In this document: positions 1 through 9,073 of the stretch, one piece after another
How positions within the stretch are numbered: position 1 is the first letter of the stretch
Layout of the letters: every line of letters begins with the position of its first letter
Source: Acidobacteriaceae bacterium
GTDB taxonomy: Bacteria; Acidobacteriota; Terriglobia; Terriglobales; Acidobacteriaceae
Assembly: GCA_027365415.1 (NCBI GenBank)
Contig: DAHXNK010000002.1
Span: 18,517 to 59,804 of the forward strand
Length of the DNA stretch: 41,288 nt
Direction of reading: 5' to 3'
Program-made: the position numbers and the translations under genes
Notes under the pieces: generated by a model
Seen by the model: the letters and a program-made list of their open reading frames with translations, nothing else
What the model was told of the DNA's origin: nothing
The model's database searches: none

Positions 1-1
1 T

Positions 2-346
2 GGTTCTGGCGCTGGCGCGGGACTTGGCCCTGGCGCGGGTGGTGGCTACGGCGGCGGCGTGATGCACGTTGGCGGCGGCGTATTGCCACCTAGGTTGATC
101 TACTCCGTTGACCCGGAGTTCTCCGACGAAGCGCGCAAGGCTAAGTATCAGGGGACGAGCGTAGTCGCCTTGATTGTGGATGCCAATGGCCTGCCGCAAA
201 ACATTCGCGTAATTCGCGCCCTAGGCATGGGGCTGGATGAAAAGGCCGTCGCTGCGGTCAAACAGTATCGCTTCAAGCCCGCGCAATTTCAGGGCCATGC
301 CGTGCCCGTTGAAATCGACGTTGAAGTGGACTTCCACATTTATTGA
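2..346 (+). CDS. TonB-family energy transducer, C-terminal part (5' end outside window)
   Basis: The frame is open from base 2 and runs to a TGA at 344-346, so only the last ~114 residues are present. A Gly-rich linker (repeated GAG/GGG units) is followed by a typical TonB C-terminal domain. It contains proline-rich 'LPPRLIYSVDPEFSDEAR', then 'VVALIVDANGLPQNIRVI' and 'AAVKQYRFKPAQFQG', which fit the beta-alpha-beta-beta fold of that family. Such proteins span the inner membrane and pass proton-motive energy to outer-membrane TonB-dependent receptors, one of which is encoded at 14719-17484. The N-terminal anchor cannot be seen. In Acidobacteria this domain also occurs at the end of proteins with other N-termini, so the full architecture is unknown. 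Family assignment is confident; the partner receptor is not. Confidence 0.8.
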   Translation, partial: GSGAGAGLGPGAGGGYGGGVMHVGGGVLPPRLIYSVDPEFSDEARKAKYQGTSVVALIVDANGLPQNIRVIRALGMGLDEKAVAAVKQYRFKPAQFQGHAVPVEIDVEVDFHIY

Positions 347-377
347 TTTGCGTGGCAGGGATGCAAACTCCCCGATG

Positions 378-2105
378 CTAGATGGTTAGTCCTAGCGCTT
401 GGTGGATGGCCGCATTCAGCTTCTTCAGGCCGCCTTCAACATCCTTGCCAAGATGCACGCGCAGTGCGCGTCGGCCTCGCTGGTCGAGTACAGCCAGATC
501 GCCCGCAGCCTGCGCCGCAATCACCACGCCAAAGGTATACTTCTGCACTGGAATCGCCAGATCGGGCGCATGGTCTGCTGTAACCTGGAGAAAGACGCCC
601 GTGTTGGGGCCACCTTTGTAATCCTGCCCAGTGGAGTGCTGAAAGCGCGGGCCAAAGCCGAGGCAGGTTGCCACGCGCTTGGCATCGCGAACCGCATGGC
701 GAAAGCGCTGCACAATCGCCTCATGTGTGTCGTTCATTTGCAGATAGGCCAGCGTGGCGAAGTAATCGCCTGCATGAATCTGCGACAGGTGCGCCCGCAG
801 ATAGGCCGTCAGATCGGCCTTGCCCGTTGGCAGCGCGCCCTGCAATACGGCAGCATATTTTTTCCCGGCGAAGAGCGCGATGTCGCCTTCCTGGAAAACG
901 GGCGCGTCCTCGGAGAGCTTGCCTGTCTCTTCATACGCGGAGGTCAAGCGCTTGGTTTCGATCTTGCTGGCCTCAACATCGGGCTGGTTGAATGGATTGA
1001 TGCCGATCACAGCTCCGGCGACGGCGGTTGCCATCTCCCAAAGAAAAAATTGCTGCCCCATGTCGTAGGTCTGTGCCATGTCAATACGGACAACAGGATG
1101 ACCGGCCTGCGCCAGCTTCTCCACCGCTGCGTCGGTGGCGGCGTTGTCCGCGCCCTGCAGCCGAACGTGCGCGAAGATGCGATCGCTGCCGTAATGAGCG
1201 GGCGAGGCAATATCCTCGCGATCCACCGGCGTGATGCCCTTGCCCTGCTTGCCCGTGGATTCGGCAATCAACTGCTCAAACCATGCGCCCAGGTCGTGTA
1301 TCTCCGGCGAGGTGAAGAAGGTAATCTTGTCGCGGCCCGCATTGGCCGCAACTCCCAACACCAGGCCCAGATGCACGCCAAGATTATCGCCAATGTTGGC
1401 GGACTTCGATGCCTCTACAATGAGCCTAGCCTGCGCCAGAAATTTTTCGACATCCAGGCCCATCACCGCTGCGGGCACGATGCCAAAATTCGACAGCGCC
1501 GAATAGCGCCCGCCAATTGACGCATCGCCATAGAAGATTTTACGGAAGTTGTCGGCCTTGGCCACCTGCTCCATTTTGGAGCCGGGATCAGTGACGGCGA
1601 TGAAGTGACTGCCCGCTTTTTCCGCGCCCACGGCCTTCTGCATCTGCGCAAAAAAGTATTGCTTCAGAATGTTTGGTTCCAGCGTGGAGCCGGATTTGCT
1701 GGAGACGATGACGACCGTTTTTTTCAGATCGACACTCTGCTCGACAGCGCGAATCTGCGCAGGATCGGTGGAGTCGACAATCTGCAAATGGGGAAATCCC
1801 TTCTGTTGGCCAAATGTGAGCGAGAGCACCTCCGGGCACAGGCTGGAGCCGCCCATGCCAAGCAGCAGCGCGTGCTCGAAGCCCGATTGTCGCACGTCCT
1901 CCGCCAGCGCGTGAAACTGCGCTAGGTCTTTCTGCTGGCGCTCGACGATATCCAGCCAGCCCATCCATTTCGATTCGTCTGTGCTCGTCCAGAGAGCGGC
2001 ATCGCGCGACCAGAGGCGGGCTACTTTGTTATTACTCTGCCAATCGGCAACGGTGGCGGTGGTCTCTGCCTGCAGGCTTGCGGGAAGCGTAAAAGAAATT
2101 TTCAT
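378..2105 (-). CDS. pgi: Glucose-6-phosphate isomerase, stand-alone domain of the transaldolase/isomerase fusion type
   Basis: This enzyme interconverts glucose 6-phosphate and fructose 6-phosphate in the cytoplasm. The 575-residue product carries the sugar-phosphate isomerase (SIS) features 'LLLGMGGSSLCPEV' near residue 85 and 'VIVSSKSGSTLEPN' near residue 135. The sequence resembles the isomerase half of the bifunctional transaldolase/phosphoglucose isomerase proteins of cyanobacteria and acetic acid bacteria rather than the classical E. coli enzyme; this is family knowledge, not a search result. Here no transaldolase domain is joined to it and none lies next to it. I chose the ATG at 2105 (MKISFTL); the longer frame from 2123 adds six residues (MRQSRR) and neither start has a strong ribosome binding site. 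It is transcribed away from the gene at 2286, leaving a ~180 bp divergent promoter region. Confidence 0.85.
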   Translation of the reverse strand: MKISFTLPASLQAETTATVADWQSNNKVARLWSRDAALWTSTDESKWMGWLDIVERQQKDLAQFHALAEDVRQSGFEHALLLGMGGSSLCPEVLSLTFGQQKGFPHLQIVDSTDPAQIRAVEQSVDLKKTVVIVSSKSGSTLEPNILKQYFFAQMQKAVGAEKAGSHFIAVTDPGSKMEQVAKADNFRKIFYGDASIGGRYSALSNFGIVPAAVMGLDVEKFLAQARLIVEASKSANIGDNLGVHLGLVLGVAANAGRDKITFFTSPEIHDLGAWFEQLIAESTGKQGKGITPVDREDIASPAHYGSDRIFAHVRLQGADNAATDAAVEKLAQAGHPVVRIDMAQTYDMGQQFFLWEMATAVAGAVIGINPFNQPDVEASKIETKRLTSAYEETGKLSEDAPVFQEGDIALFAGKKYAAVLQGALPTGKADLTAYLRAHLSQIHAGDYFATLAYLQMNDTHEAIVQRFRHAVRDAKRVATCLGFGPRFQHSTGQDYKGGPNTGVFLQVTADHAPDLAIPVQKYTFGVVIAAQAAGDLAVLDQRGRRALRVHLGKDVEGGLKKLNAAIHQALGLTI

Positions 2106-2285
2106 ACGACGCGATTGTCTCATTTCAGAAGATGGATTGTGTGTTCTCGCTCACGTTGTTGGAGCGAACGTTCTCTTCATGGGATGCGGATGGACGATCT
2201 GCGGTTTCCAAACGCGATTCGCAATGCCATTTTATGATGAATGCAGCAGCAAAGAGAAACTGCCTTCCCCGGGGAGCAAAAAAAT

Positions 2286-2705
2286 ATGGACATCCAGACC
2301 ATCGACCAGCAGTACAACCAGATGCAGACAGCCTCGCAGCAGGTGATGCAGGAGATCAAAGATCTTGCCACCAAACTGCAAGCCGAGCAGAGCAACGGCA
2401 ACCAAAATGCGCGCGAGTGGCTGCTGGACTTGAAAGAGGTCGCGCTGGCCATCCAGCAACAACAGCAGCAGACGGCAAATCTGTTGCAGGCCATCCACGG
2501 CTTTGTCGCCAATCAGAATCAGGCATATGGGCAGCCCGGCTATCCGCAACCGAGCTATGGCCAGCCCATGATGGGCACTCCGATGCAACCGCAAGGCGGC
2601 TTGGGCGGCGCGCTGGGCGGATTTTTGAACTCCGGCTTCGGTCGTGCCGTGGAGATGGGCCTCGGCTTCGGCCTGGGCGACGATCTAATCAACAAGATTT
2701 TTTAG
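2286..2705 (+). CDS. Small coiled-coil protein with Gln/Tyr/Pro- and Gly-rich C-terminus
   Basis: This 139-residue protein has no function I recognise. The first ~75 residues are a Gln-rich amphipathic helix, probably a coiled coil (MDIQTIDQQYNQMQTASQQ, later AIQQQQQQTANLLQAI). They are followed by a Tyr/Gly/Gln/Pro segment (AYGQPGYPQPSYGQPMMG) and a Gly-rich hydrophobic end (GGLGGALGGFLNSGFG, LGFGLGDDLINKIF). The start at 2286 is supported by GGGGAG about 8 bases upstream; a longer frame starts at 2241. There is no signal peptide. The architecture suggests self-association or membrane-surface binding, but that is only an inference. It is followed directly by a strong hairpin. Confidence 0.6.
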   Translation: MDIQTIDQQYNQMQTASQQVMQEIKDLATKLQAEQSNGNQNAREWLLDLKEVALAIQQQQQQTANLLQAIHGFVANQNQAYGQPGYPQPSYGQPMMGTPMQPQGGLGGALGGFLNSGFGRAVEMGLGFGLGDDLINKIF

Positions 2706-2717
2706 GGAAGCGCTGAC

Positions 2718-2747
2718 GTGTAGCCCCGGCAATCGCCGGGGCTACAC
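2718..2747. terminator. Perfect 13-bp hairpin between convergent genes
   Basis: GTGTAGCCCCGGC (2718-2730) and its exact reverse complement (2735-2747) flank an AATC loop. It sits between the ends of the plus-strand gene at 2705 and the minus-strand gene at 2749, where a bidirectional terminator would be expected. There is no T-run on either side, so efficiency as an intrinsic terminator is uncertain. Confidence 0.6.
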
Positions 2748-2748
2748 A

Positions 2749-5268
2749 TCAGTTAGGCGCACTCAGGCTACGACTTTGAGCGGGGATGAATTGCGTGGCT
2801 AGCCTCCCCGTGATCGAAAGAGGGAACACTTGCATGGATGGAGTCCCCGTAACCCCTTCGGCCCGTACCATAACTCGGAATCTTCCCGGATGCGTGTAGG
2901 TGTGCGTTACGGCGCTGCCCTTGGCTATCACGCCGTCTCCAAAATTCCACAAATAGACAAGGACAGGTTCGGAACCATCCTTCTCGTGAGCGGAAAAGTG
3001 AAGCGTGCTCCCGGTTTTTCCATCGCGTGGAACCTGCACATCCAGACTGATTGGAACAGCGGGGATGCTAGTGTCCACAATTTTGAGGACGCGCACGGAG
3101 CGCGCAAGCTGACCAACAGTTAAATGGTTTGCGGTCAGAGGCTGTCCCATGTCTGGATACAGCGCATCAATAACCTGATAGTGGTGCGTGGGGGAAAGCC
3201 CCAGCGTTGGCAGGTCAAACACATGGGTTCGACGTTCTTCCGTCCAATTGAAGACCGTAAGAATACTTGTCCGGCTGTCCTCTTTCAGAAGAAAGATGCT
3301 GGGTTGCTTGTCCTCTGGCGCGTAGCTCATCAAGTCCAACGGCGTTGATGCGTGTTGGAATTGTGCCATGTGGATTAGTTCTCGATTTGTCACCAACGCC
3401 ATGCGGTCTGAATCGGCACCGAGCGTGGTCAGATCGTCGCCAATCTCGAACATCCCACCGGAGACAGCCGCCAGCGCAATCGACACTTCTGCTTCATTCA
3501 GCGTAAGTGGACGAACCCCATCGTTGGCCTCCGGGTCTGGATCCGGATCGCTCACTAGTTGATCGGATACCGTAAACGCATCTGGATCACTCAGGAAAAA
3601 ATTGTGATTCATATAGTAACGAGCTGCGATTCCCGGCGCGGACACTTTGCTGGCATAAAACGTGTGTCCCGTGTCATTGGAGATACGCCCCATGTCCACA
3701 TATCCCACAGGATTCAACATTTCGCCGCCGTCTTTATCCAACAGAACCTTGTCGCCAACGGTTTTCCGAATCACATCGAGGCCGATGCGCTGCGCCTCCA
3801 GCGCTGTTGTGTTGGGACGGTAGTAATAGCCTTCGATCGCGTTGTCTTCCATGAAGTCCATTTTGATGTAGCGAATGCCCCACTTATGCACCAGCGTCGA
3901 GTAGGTCTGGCGCAGGTACTCCTGCGCTCCGGGATTTGTAGTGTCGAGGCTGAACAAGGGATCAGTATGGTGCATCACCCAGCCACAACGAATGGGTACT
4001 CCCTTTGCATTGTGGATCAGCCAGTCCTTATGATGCTGGTAGACCCAGGAGCGCGCCGATACTTCAAAGGGCGCGGTCCACACCCCTGGAATCAACCCCT
4101 TTGCCCGCGCTTTTCGTTCCAGCGTGCGCATTCCATCGGGAAATGCGTTTGGATTCGTTGTTGTATATTCGCCGCGCGCGTAATTGTACCCTTCGTCGAT
4201 AAAAAAGAAGTTGTATCCGAGAGGTTCCAAATGCTGCGAGAGCCACTCCGCATTGGTGAGCGCGGCTCCTTGGTTCAAGCCAAAATAATATGCCGTCCAG
4301 CTCCACCATCCCATCGGCGTGGTGGTAGTTGCGGAAAACCGAGGATGATGTAACTGCTTAATCAGCGCCCCGTAGGTTTCAAGCTGGTGGTGGTAATCCG
4401 TACTCACGCTGAAGAGAAGCCGCTCGGAGGCCAGCTTGTCTCCGGGCTTTAATGGAAGCGACAATTCGATTTGATCTTCTGCGGAAGAATACTGCAAGGA
4501 GTTTTCTTTTGTCATCTCCGTGGTTCCCGTGGAATCCACATGGTAGGAAGTAACCTGTGGCCCGCCGCTTTTCGCGTTGGAGACGTGGAGCCGAAGAATA
4601 GTTAGAAAACGATCTGAAGTGAGCGCGCCGAGAAACAGGCTGCGATGGCTTTGTTGGTTATAGATCAACTGGCTTCCCACTCCACGGTGCATTCCATCCG
4701 TGGCATCTTTTAGATCGAGAATTTGCATTTCCGGGCGATCCTCGCTGAAGCTGTCGGAAAGCACCCGATCCAGGGAAGCATCTCCACCTAGATTCAGGAT
4801 GTTACTTCCTTCTGCCGCCACGGGGCGAATGGCCTGAATGTGAAAGGCGCGGGAGGTCGAGTTATTTGCAATGACCTGAACATCTCCGAAGGGGATGGAA
4901 GAATAGGCGCGAAGGATGAGTGTAAGATTCGGCTCCCCGCGCAGTCCGGAATACTGTACGATCCACTGCCGCGCCACGCCTAGATCGTCGGCGACGTTGG
5001 ATTGACTTACCTGGTGTTTAGGATACTCACGCGAAGAAATCCAGCGATGATCCACCTTGACGGCAAACTGCGCCTGTAGCACTGGCTCCGTCAGGCCCGC
5101 CGCGCTAATCGTATACGAGCCATCTGTCGCGCCGACGGTCACTTGCAGCGGAGCATCGGTTGCTGCCGCCTGCGGAGATTGACTCGCATGACATGGAATG
5201 GAAAACAGGAGCGCAGCTAGCAGCAGGCATTGCGTCCAGCGAACTAATCGAGAGGGCATGAAATTCAT
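2749..5268 (-). CDS. Secreted alpha-galactosidase-like glycoside hydrolase (clan GH-D) with C-terminal PKD domain
   Basis: The 839-residue product is a predicted exported retaining alpha-glycosidase. It has a signal peptide (MNFMPSRLVRWTQCLLLAAL, cleavage after CHA), an N-terminal beta-sandwich region to ~residue 310, and a TIM barrel beginning at 'MGWWSWTAYYFGLN'. A beta-rich domain follows, then a PKD-like domain at the C-terminus ('YLWNFGDGVIAKGSAVTHTY'). The expected GH27/GH36 nucleophile is D471 in 'YIKMDFM' and the acid/base is D532 in 'RISNDTGH'. Galactose specificity is not proven; other alpha-linked sugars, including a uronic acid, are possible given the neighbours. The start at 5268 has GGGAGA about 6 bases upstream; a longer frame starts at 5322 without this support. 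It lies 60 bp downstream of uxaA. A clear paralogue lies at 17623-20133. Confidence 0.85.
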   Translation of the reverse strand: MNFMPSRLVRWTQCLLLAALLFSIPCHASQSPQAAATDAPLQVTVGATDGSYTISAAGLTEPVLQAQFAVKVDHRWISSREYPKHQVSQSNVADDLGVARQWIVQYSGLRGEPNLTLILRAYSSIPFGDVQVIANNSTSRAFHIQAIRPVAAEGSNILNLGGDASLDRVLSDSFSEDRPEMQILDLKDATDGMHRGVGSQLIYNQQSHRSLFLGALTSDRFLTILRLHVSNAKSGGPQVTSYHVDSTGTTEMTKENSLQYSSAEDQIELSLPLKPGDKLASERLLFSVSTDYHHQLETYGALIKQLHHPRFSATTTTPMGWWSWTAYYFGLNQGAALTNAEWLSQHLEPLGYNFFFIDEGYNYARGEYTTTNPNAFPDGMRTLERKARAKGLIPGVWTAPFEVSARSWVYQHHKDWLIHNAKGVPIRCGWVMHHTDPLFSLDTTNPGAQEYLRQTYSTLVHKWGIRYIKMDFMEDNAIEGYYYRPNTTALEAQRIGLDVIRKTVGDKVLLDKDGGEMLNPVGYVDMGRISNDTGHTFYASKVSAPGIAARYYMNHNFFLSDPDAFTVSDQLVSDPDPDPEANDGVRPLTLNEAEVSIALAAVSGGMFEIGDDLTTLGADSDRMALVTNRELIHMAQFQHASTPLDLMSYAPEDKQPSIFLLKEDSRTSILTVFNWTEERRTHVFDLPTLGLSPTHHYQVIDALYPDMGQPLTANHLTVGQLARSVRVLKIVDTSIPAVPISLDVQVPRDGKTGSTLHFSAHEKDGSEPVLVYLWNFGDGVIAKGSAVTHTYTHPGRFRVMVRAEGVTGTPSMQVFPLSITGRLATQFIPAQSRSLSAPN

Positions 5269-5328
5269 AAGGGTCTCCCTTTTCGTGCGTAGTCTTTTAT
5301 AAAAACCTTGAATTGCGCGCATTGCCGA

Positions 5329-6996
5329 TCAGAGCGATATCCCGCGCTTCCAGGGGATAAAGTCGTCCTGGCGCAATATTTCCGCTTTCGTCTGTTTGTC
5401 CCCGCTTGCCACCTGAAGAATGTATTCCAGAATAGCCTCGGCAGACTCCTGAATGGTCTGCTCGCCCGTCAGGATCGTTCCGCAGTCGAAGTCAATAATA
5501 TCCGACATGTGCTTCGCCAAGACGGAGTTTGTGGATAGCTTGACGACCGGAGCAATGGGGTTCCCGGTCGGAGTTCCCAGTCCAGTGGTGAAGAGCACGA
5601 TATTCGCGCCAGCGCCCACCTGTCCAGTTACAGCCTCCACATCGTTGCCCGGAGTACACAGAAGATTCAGGCCGGGCCGGGTCGCATACTCTGGATAATC
5701 GAGAACATCGACCACGGGAGAAGTTCCGCCCTTTTTTACGGCGCCAGCCGATTTCATGGCATCCGTCGTGATCCCGTCCTTGATATTTCCCGGCGATGGA
5801 TTCATATCGAATCCGCTGCCGATTGCTATTGCCCGCGCCGCATAGTCCTTCATCATCCGGCCAAAGCGCTCTCCTAACTCACTCGTTACGCAGCGATCTA
5901 TCAGGTTCTGCTCGACGCCGCAAAGCTCTGGAAATTCCGCTAATATGCCGCGTCCACCCAGGGCTGTCACCAAGTCGGCTACATGTCCGATCGCTGGATT
6001 CGCCGTGATCCCGGAAAATCCATCCGACCCTCCGCACTTCAATCCCACGGAAAGTTTGGAAATAGGAGCAGGAGCGCGACTCATTTTATTTGCGTCGATC
6101 AATCCAAGAAACGTCTCCCGAATGGCGCGAGAGAGCATCGCGGATTCCAGTCCACTTTCCTGGTGATCGAAAATCAGGAGCGGCTTACGAAGATCCGGCG
6201 ACCGCTTGGCAATCTCTTGCCGCAACATGGGAATTTGTGCATTTTGACAGCCCAGACTCAGAATGGTGGCTCCAGCCACATTTGGATGATGAATATATCC
6301 GGCAAGCAGCGCGCAGAGTATCTGCGCATCTTCACGGGTTCCTCCACAGCCGCCTTCATGCTGGAGAAATTTAATGCCGTCAACATTGGAGAAGAGTTGG
6401 CGGTGGTGGGGCGCAACATGGCTTTGATCTGGCTTGTAGTTGCGAATTTGCTCAATCTTCCCCTGCGCATAGAGCGTGGAGAGTGCTGCAACCTGGAGAT
6501 GATAGGCTCCCCCAGACGCAACCCCCATGCCATGCTCGAATGCCTCCTGCAGCGAGCGGACATTGCGATTTTCGCAGAACACCAAGGGAATCACGAGCCA
6601 GTAGTTGCGCGTGCCCACCTGTCCATCGGGCCGATGATACCCAAGAAATGTCCTCCCCTGCCAGCGGGAGACATCGGGGGGAGTCCACGAATAATCTTTT
6701 GTTTTCGCATGAAAGTCCGTTGTTTGATGATGCACGTTGGCTGTGTCGATTCGCTCTCCGGCCCGGATCGGCTTGCAGGCTTTCCCTACGAGAACTCCAT
6801 ACATAAGGACGGAATCGCCCACGGAAAAGTCGCGCAGCGCAAACTTATGCTTGGCTGGAATATCGGAGACGAGCGTGTACGTCTTGTTGGCAACGGCAAC
6901 TTTATCCCCTGCGGACAAGGCAACAAGCGCAACAGCGATATTATCTTTTGGATCAAGTTCCAGAACTTTCTTCTGTAAGAATTGAAAATCACTCAT
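5329..6996 (-). CDS. uxaA: Altronate dehydratase, full-length UxaA
   Basis: UxaA dehydrates D-altronate to 2-keto-3-deoxy-D-gluconate in the cytoplasm. The 555-residue protein has an N-terminal SAF domain (residues ~1-95, 'LELDPKDNIAVAL', 'YGVLVGKACKPI') and the D-galactarate/altronate dehydratase catalytic region. The latter starts at 'FLGYHRPDGQVGTRNYWLV' and carries the family signature 'GLKCGGSDGFSGITANPA'. It is about 60 residues longer than E. coli UxaA; part of the extra length lies in a segment around residues 150-215 ('FEHGMGVASGGAYHLQV' onward). It sits between the MFS carrier (50 bp upstream) and the secreted glycosidase (60 bp downstream), consistent with one transcription unit. 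The ATG at 6996 has AGGA about 10 bases upstream. A related aldonate or galactarate substrate is possible. Confidence 0.85.
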   Translation of the reverse strand: MSDFQFLQKKVLELDPKDNIAVALVALSAGDKVAVANKTYTLVSDIPAKHKFALRDFSVGDSVLMYGVLVGKACKPIRAGERIDTANVHHQTTDFHAKTKDYSWTPPDVSRWQGRTFLGYHRPDGQVGTRNYWLVIPLVFCENRNVRSLQEAFEHGMGVASGGAYHLQVAALSTLYAQGKIEQIRNYKPDQSHVAPHHRQLFSNVDGIKFLQHEGGCGGTREDAQILCALLAGYIHHPNVAGATILSLGCQNAQIPMLRQEIAKRSPDLRKPLLIFDHQESGLESAMLSRAIRETFLGLIDANKMSRAPAPISKLSVGLKCGGSDGFSGITANPAIGHVADLVTALGGRGILAEFPELCGVEQNLIDRCVTSELGERFGRMMKDYAARAIAIGSGFDMNPSPGNIKDGITTDAMKSAGAVKKGGTSPVVDVLDYPEYATRPGLNLLCTPGNDVEAVTGQVGAGANIVLFTTGLGTPTGNPIAPVVKLSTNSVLAKHMSDIIDFDCGTILTGEQTIQESAEAILEYILQVASGDKQTKAEILRQDDFIPWKRGISL

Positions 6997-7046
6997 AATT
7001 TTTTATTCCTGTCGTGTTTATATCCTTGAGATGGCGATCCTTGTAG

Positions 7047-8387
7047 TTATAGCCCGTGCAAACCCTCGCCCATAGTTGTTGTTTGCTGCGTGTTCGATGG
7101 ACGGATCAACAAAAACAAGAAGGCGGTCGCAAAGAGCGGCAGCAATCCGGCAGCCATGAATGCGGGGTCGTAGGAGTGGAAGTGATGAATCGAGCTTCCC
7201 ACCCCCAGCGTGAAGACTGCGCCCGCAAGACCTGCAGCTAGTCCGCCGAATCCTGCAACCGTGGCCACCACATCTTGCGGGAAAAGATCCGCAGGCAGAG
7301 TCAGGCCCATCGTTGACCAGCTCGCGAAGCCCCACATCGCCACGCAAACCAAAGCCAACGCCGCATAAACATTGTGGACGCGCGCAGCATACATGCTAGC
7401 CAGAATCGGCAGGCAACTGGCTGTGCATATCCACAGGCGGGCGCGAATGACGGAAACGCCTCGTCGAATGCAATAGCCGGAGAGCCAGCCGCCAGTAAAG
7501 TTTCCAAGATCGGCGGCAACAAAGGGTATCCAGGCAACCAGAGCAATTCGTTTCAGGCTGAATCCACGAGCATCGCTCAGGTACTGAGGCAGCCAGAAAA
7601 CATAGAACCATCCAATCGGATCGGTGAGTGCGCGGCCCAGAACAATGCCCCAGACATTTCGATCCTTCATCAGGCTCAGCCACCGTTGCAGCACAGGCTT
7701 CCCCGATTTGGGAGCCACGTCCTGGCCGGCGCGGATGAAGGCAACCTCCTCCGGCGTTACTCGCGGATGGCGATCCAGCGTATGGTAGGCGCGCAACCAT
7801 GTAAGCAGCCAAAGGAAACCGAGCATTCCTGAAAAAGTAAACGCCCAGCGCCAGCCATACCGCAGCGCGATCCAGGGAATTGTCAGAGCGGCCAAGGCTC
7901 CTCCCACGCTGGAGCCACTGTCGAAGATCGCCACAGCCAGACTGCGTTCCTCGCCGGGGAACCACTCGGCGACCGCCTTGCTTGCTCCCGGCCAGTTGAA
8001 GCCTTCTCCAAGGCCCAGCATGAATCGAAAAGCAGCGAAACTAAAAACGGAGCTGGCGAAACCCGTGAGAATGTTCACCACAGACCAGAAGACAACCGCC
8101 AACGACAAGCCGATCCGAGTTCCCACAGCATCCAGAAAGATGCCTCCAAGGAGCCATGCGATTGCGTAGGAAACTTGAAATGCGCCAAAAATTCTAGCCA
8201 AGTCCGTGTGGCTGAAGTGATATTGGGCCGTAATCATCGGCGACAGCACAGAGAAGGTCTGGCGGCTGATGTAATTGATTGTCGTGGAAAGAAAGAGCGT
8301 CCAGACAATCCACCACCGCGTCCGCCCAATGTGTCCGACTTTTTTCGACGGCACCACTTCTGGTGCCACCTGCTCTATCTGTTGATT
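7047..8387 (-). CDS. MFS transporter, hexuronate (ExuT-like) anion:cation symporter family
   Basis: This is a 12-helix inner-membrane carrier of the ACS family, which imports hexuronates and aldonates with protons. Diagnostic stretches are 'INYISRQTFSVLSPMI' in helix 1, 'GIFLDAVGTRIG' in loop 2-3, 'RFMLGLGEGFNWPGASKAV' and 'AEWFPGEERSLAVAIFDSG'. A likely TTG start at 8387 is preceded by GAGGTG at a spacing of 6. The GTG at 8399 is itself part of that Shine-Dalgarno sequence, so I prefer the shorter 446-residue form. It is upstream of uxaA and the glycosidase on the same strand, which supports an acid-sugar substrate. It is paralogous to the carrier at 22075-23364. Exact substrate unknown. Confidence 0.85.
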   Translation of the reverse strand, partial: NQQIEQVAPEVVPSKKVGHIGRTRWWIVWTLFLSTTINYISRQTFSVLSPMITAQYHFSHTDLARIFGAFQVSYAIAWLLGGIFLDAVGTRIGLSLAVVFWSVVNILTGFASSVFSFAAFRFMLGLGEGFNWPGASKAVAEWFPGEERSLAVAIFDSGSSVGGALAALTIPWIALRYGWRWAFTFSGMLGFLWLLTWLRAYHTLDRHPRVTPEEVAFIRAGQDVAPKSGKPVLQRWLSLMKDRNVWGIVLGRALTDPIGWFYVFWLPQYLSDARGFSLKRIALVAWIPFVAADLGNFTGGWLSGYCIRRGVSVIRARLWICTASCLPILASMYAARVHNVYAALALVCVAMWGFASWSTMGLTLPADLFPQDVVATVAGFGGLAAGLAGAVFTLGVGSSIHHFHSYDPAFMAAGLLPLFATAFLFLLIRPSNTQQTTTMGEGLHGL

Positions 8388-8500
8388 CAAGAAAATCACC
8401 TCATAAGGTCAACGCTGTCGCCGTGGCACCAACAAATATCCACGATATGCTTCATGGTCTTCGTATGTATTCTTCGCTGTCTGCATGCGCCAAAGATTTA

Positions 8501-9073
8501 TCAAGATCCCAAGTTGGAATGATTGCTTTCGATACCGCGACGCGCCGCCATCTCCCGCCCCAAAATATCCTTTTCAACATCCGACAACAAAGCTACTGCC
8601 AAAGGAAATATTTCGGTCTCTTCCAAAAGTATATGGCGTTCATAGAGTTCCGATAGCTCAGTCAAAATCCCTGTCAATCTTGCATTGACTTTTGGCGATA
8701 TGCCACCCTCCATCATCCACTGATGAATGATCGCGTCCGCCTCTTGATGTTGCAAGTCAGCTTTTCTGTGATCTATCTCAAGGCACTCAATTTTTTTTAG
8801 AGTTGCCCGCATCTCAGGAGTGTCCATGCAACGTAGTCGTGGAAACAGCGACTGCTCCTCATCCGCCGTATGTTTGGGAGCGGCATCACGGAAATACCGA
8901 AGAGCGGCCTCCAGGCAAGCACATTGGGGGGGCGTAAGCGGCCCTGCATTCGCATGGCCTACCGTTGTGAGAAGCGCGTTCAGAAAATATCGAATGCGTT
9001 TGTGGCAATCACTGAGCATTCCAAGCGGTTGAGTGAAGTCACTTTCGATCTTGCCGCCAATTTGAGTGAGCAT
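8501..9073 (-). CDS. Hemerythrin HHE-domain protein with RIC-like di-iron ligand set
   Basis: This 190-residue all-helical cytoplasmic protein shows a full set of likely di-iron ligands: H24 (CHKRI), H68 and E72 (HTADEE), H102 (EIDH) and H147 with E151 (YERHILLEE). The spacing matches the hemerythrin-like domain of the RIC/YtfE iron-sulfur-cluster repair proteins, but the short Cys-containing N-terminal domain of that family is absent. A role in oxygen, NO or iron handling is therefore inferred. It lies 113 bp upstream of the MFS gene on the same strand and may have its own promoter; nothing in sequence ties it to sugar use. The ATG at 9073 has AGGA about 9 bases upstream. Confidence 0.8.
   Translation of the reverse strand: MLTQIGGKIESDFTQPLGMLSDCHKRIRYFLNALLTTVGHANAGPLTPPQCACLEAALRYFRDAAPKHTADEEQSLFPRLRCMDTPEMRATLKKIECLEIDHRKADLQHQEADAIIHQWMMEGGISPKVNARLTGILTELSELYERHILLEETEIFPLAVALLSDVEKDILGREMAARRGIESNHSNLGS

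Noticed and set aside
399-1520. 373-codon plus-strand frame opposite the phosphoglucose isomerase gene
   Set aside because: Antisense to a gene with SIS motifs; no recognisable domain or ribosome binding site.
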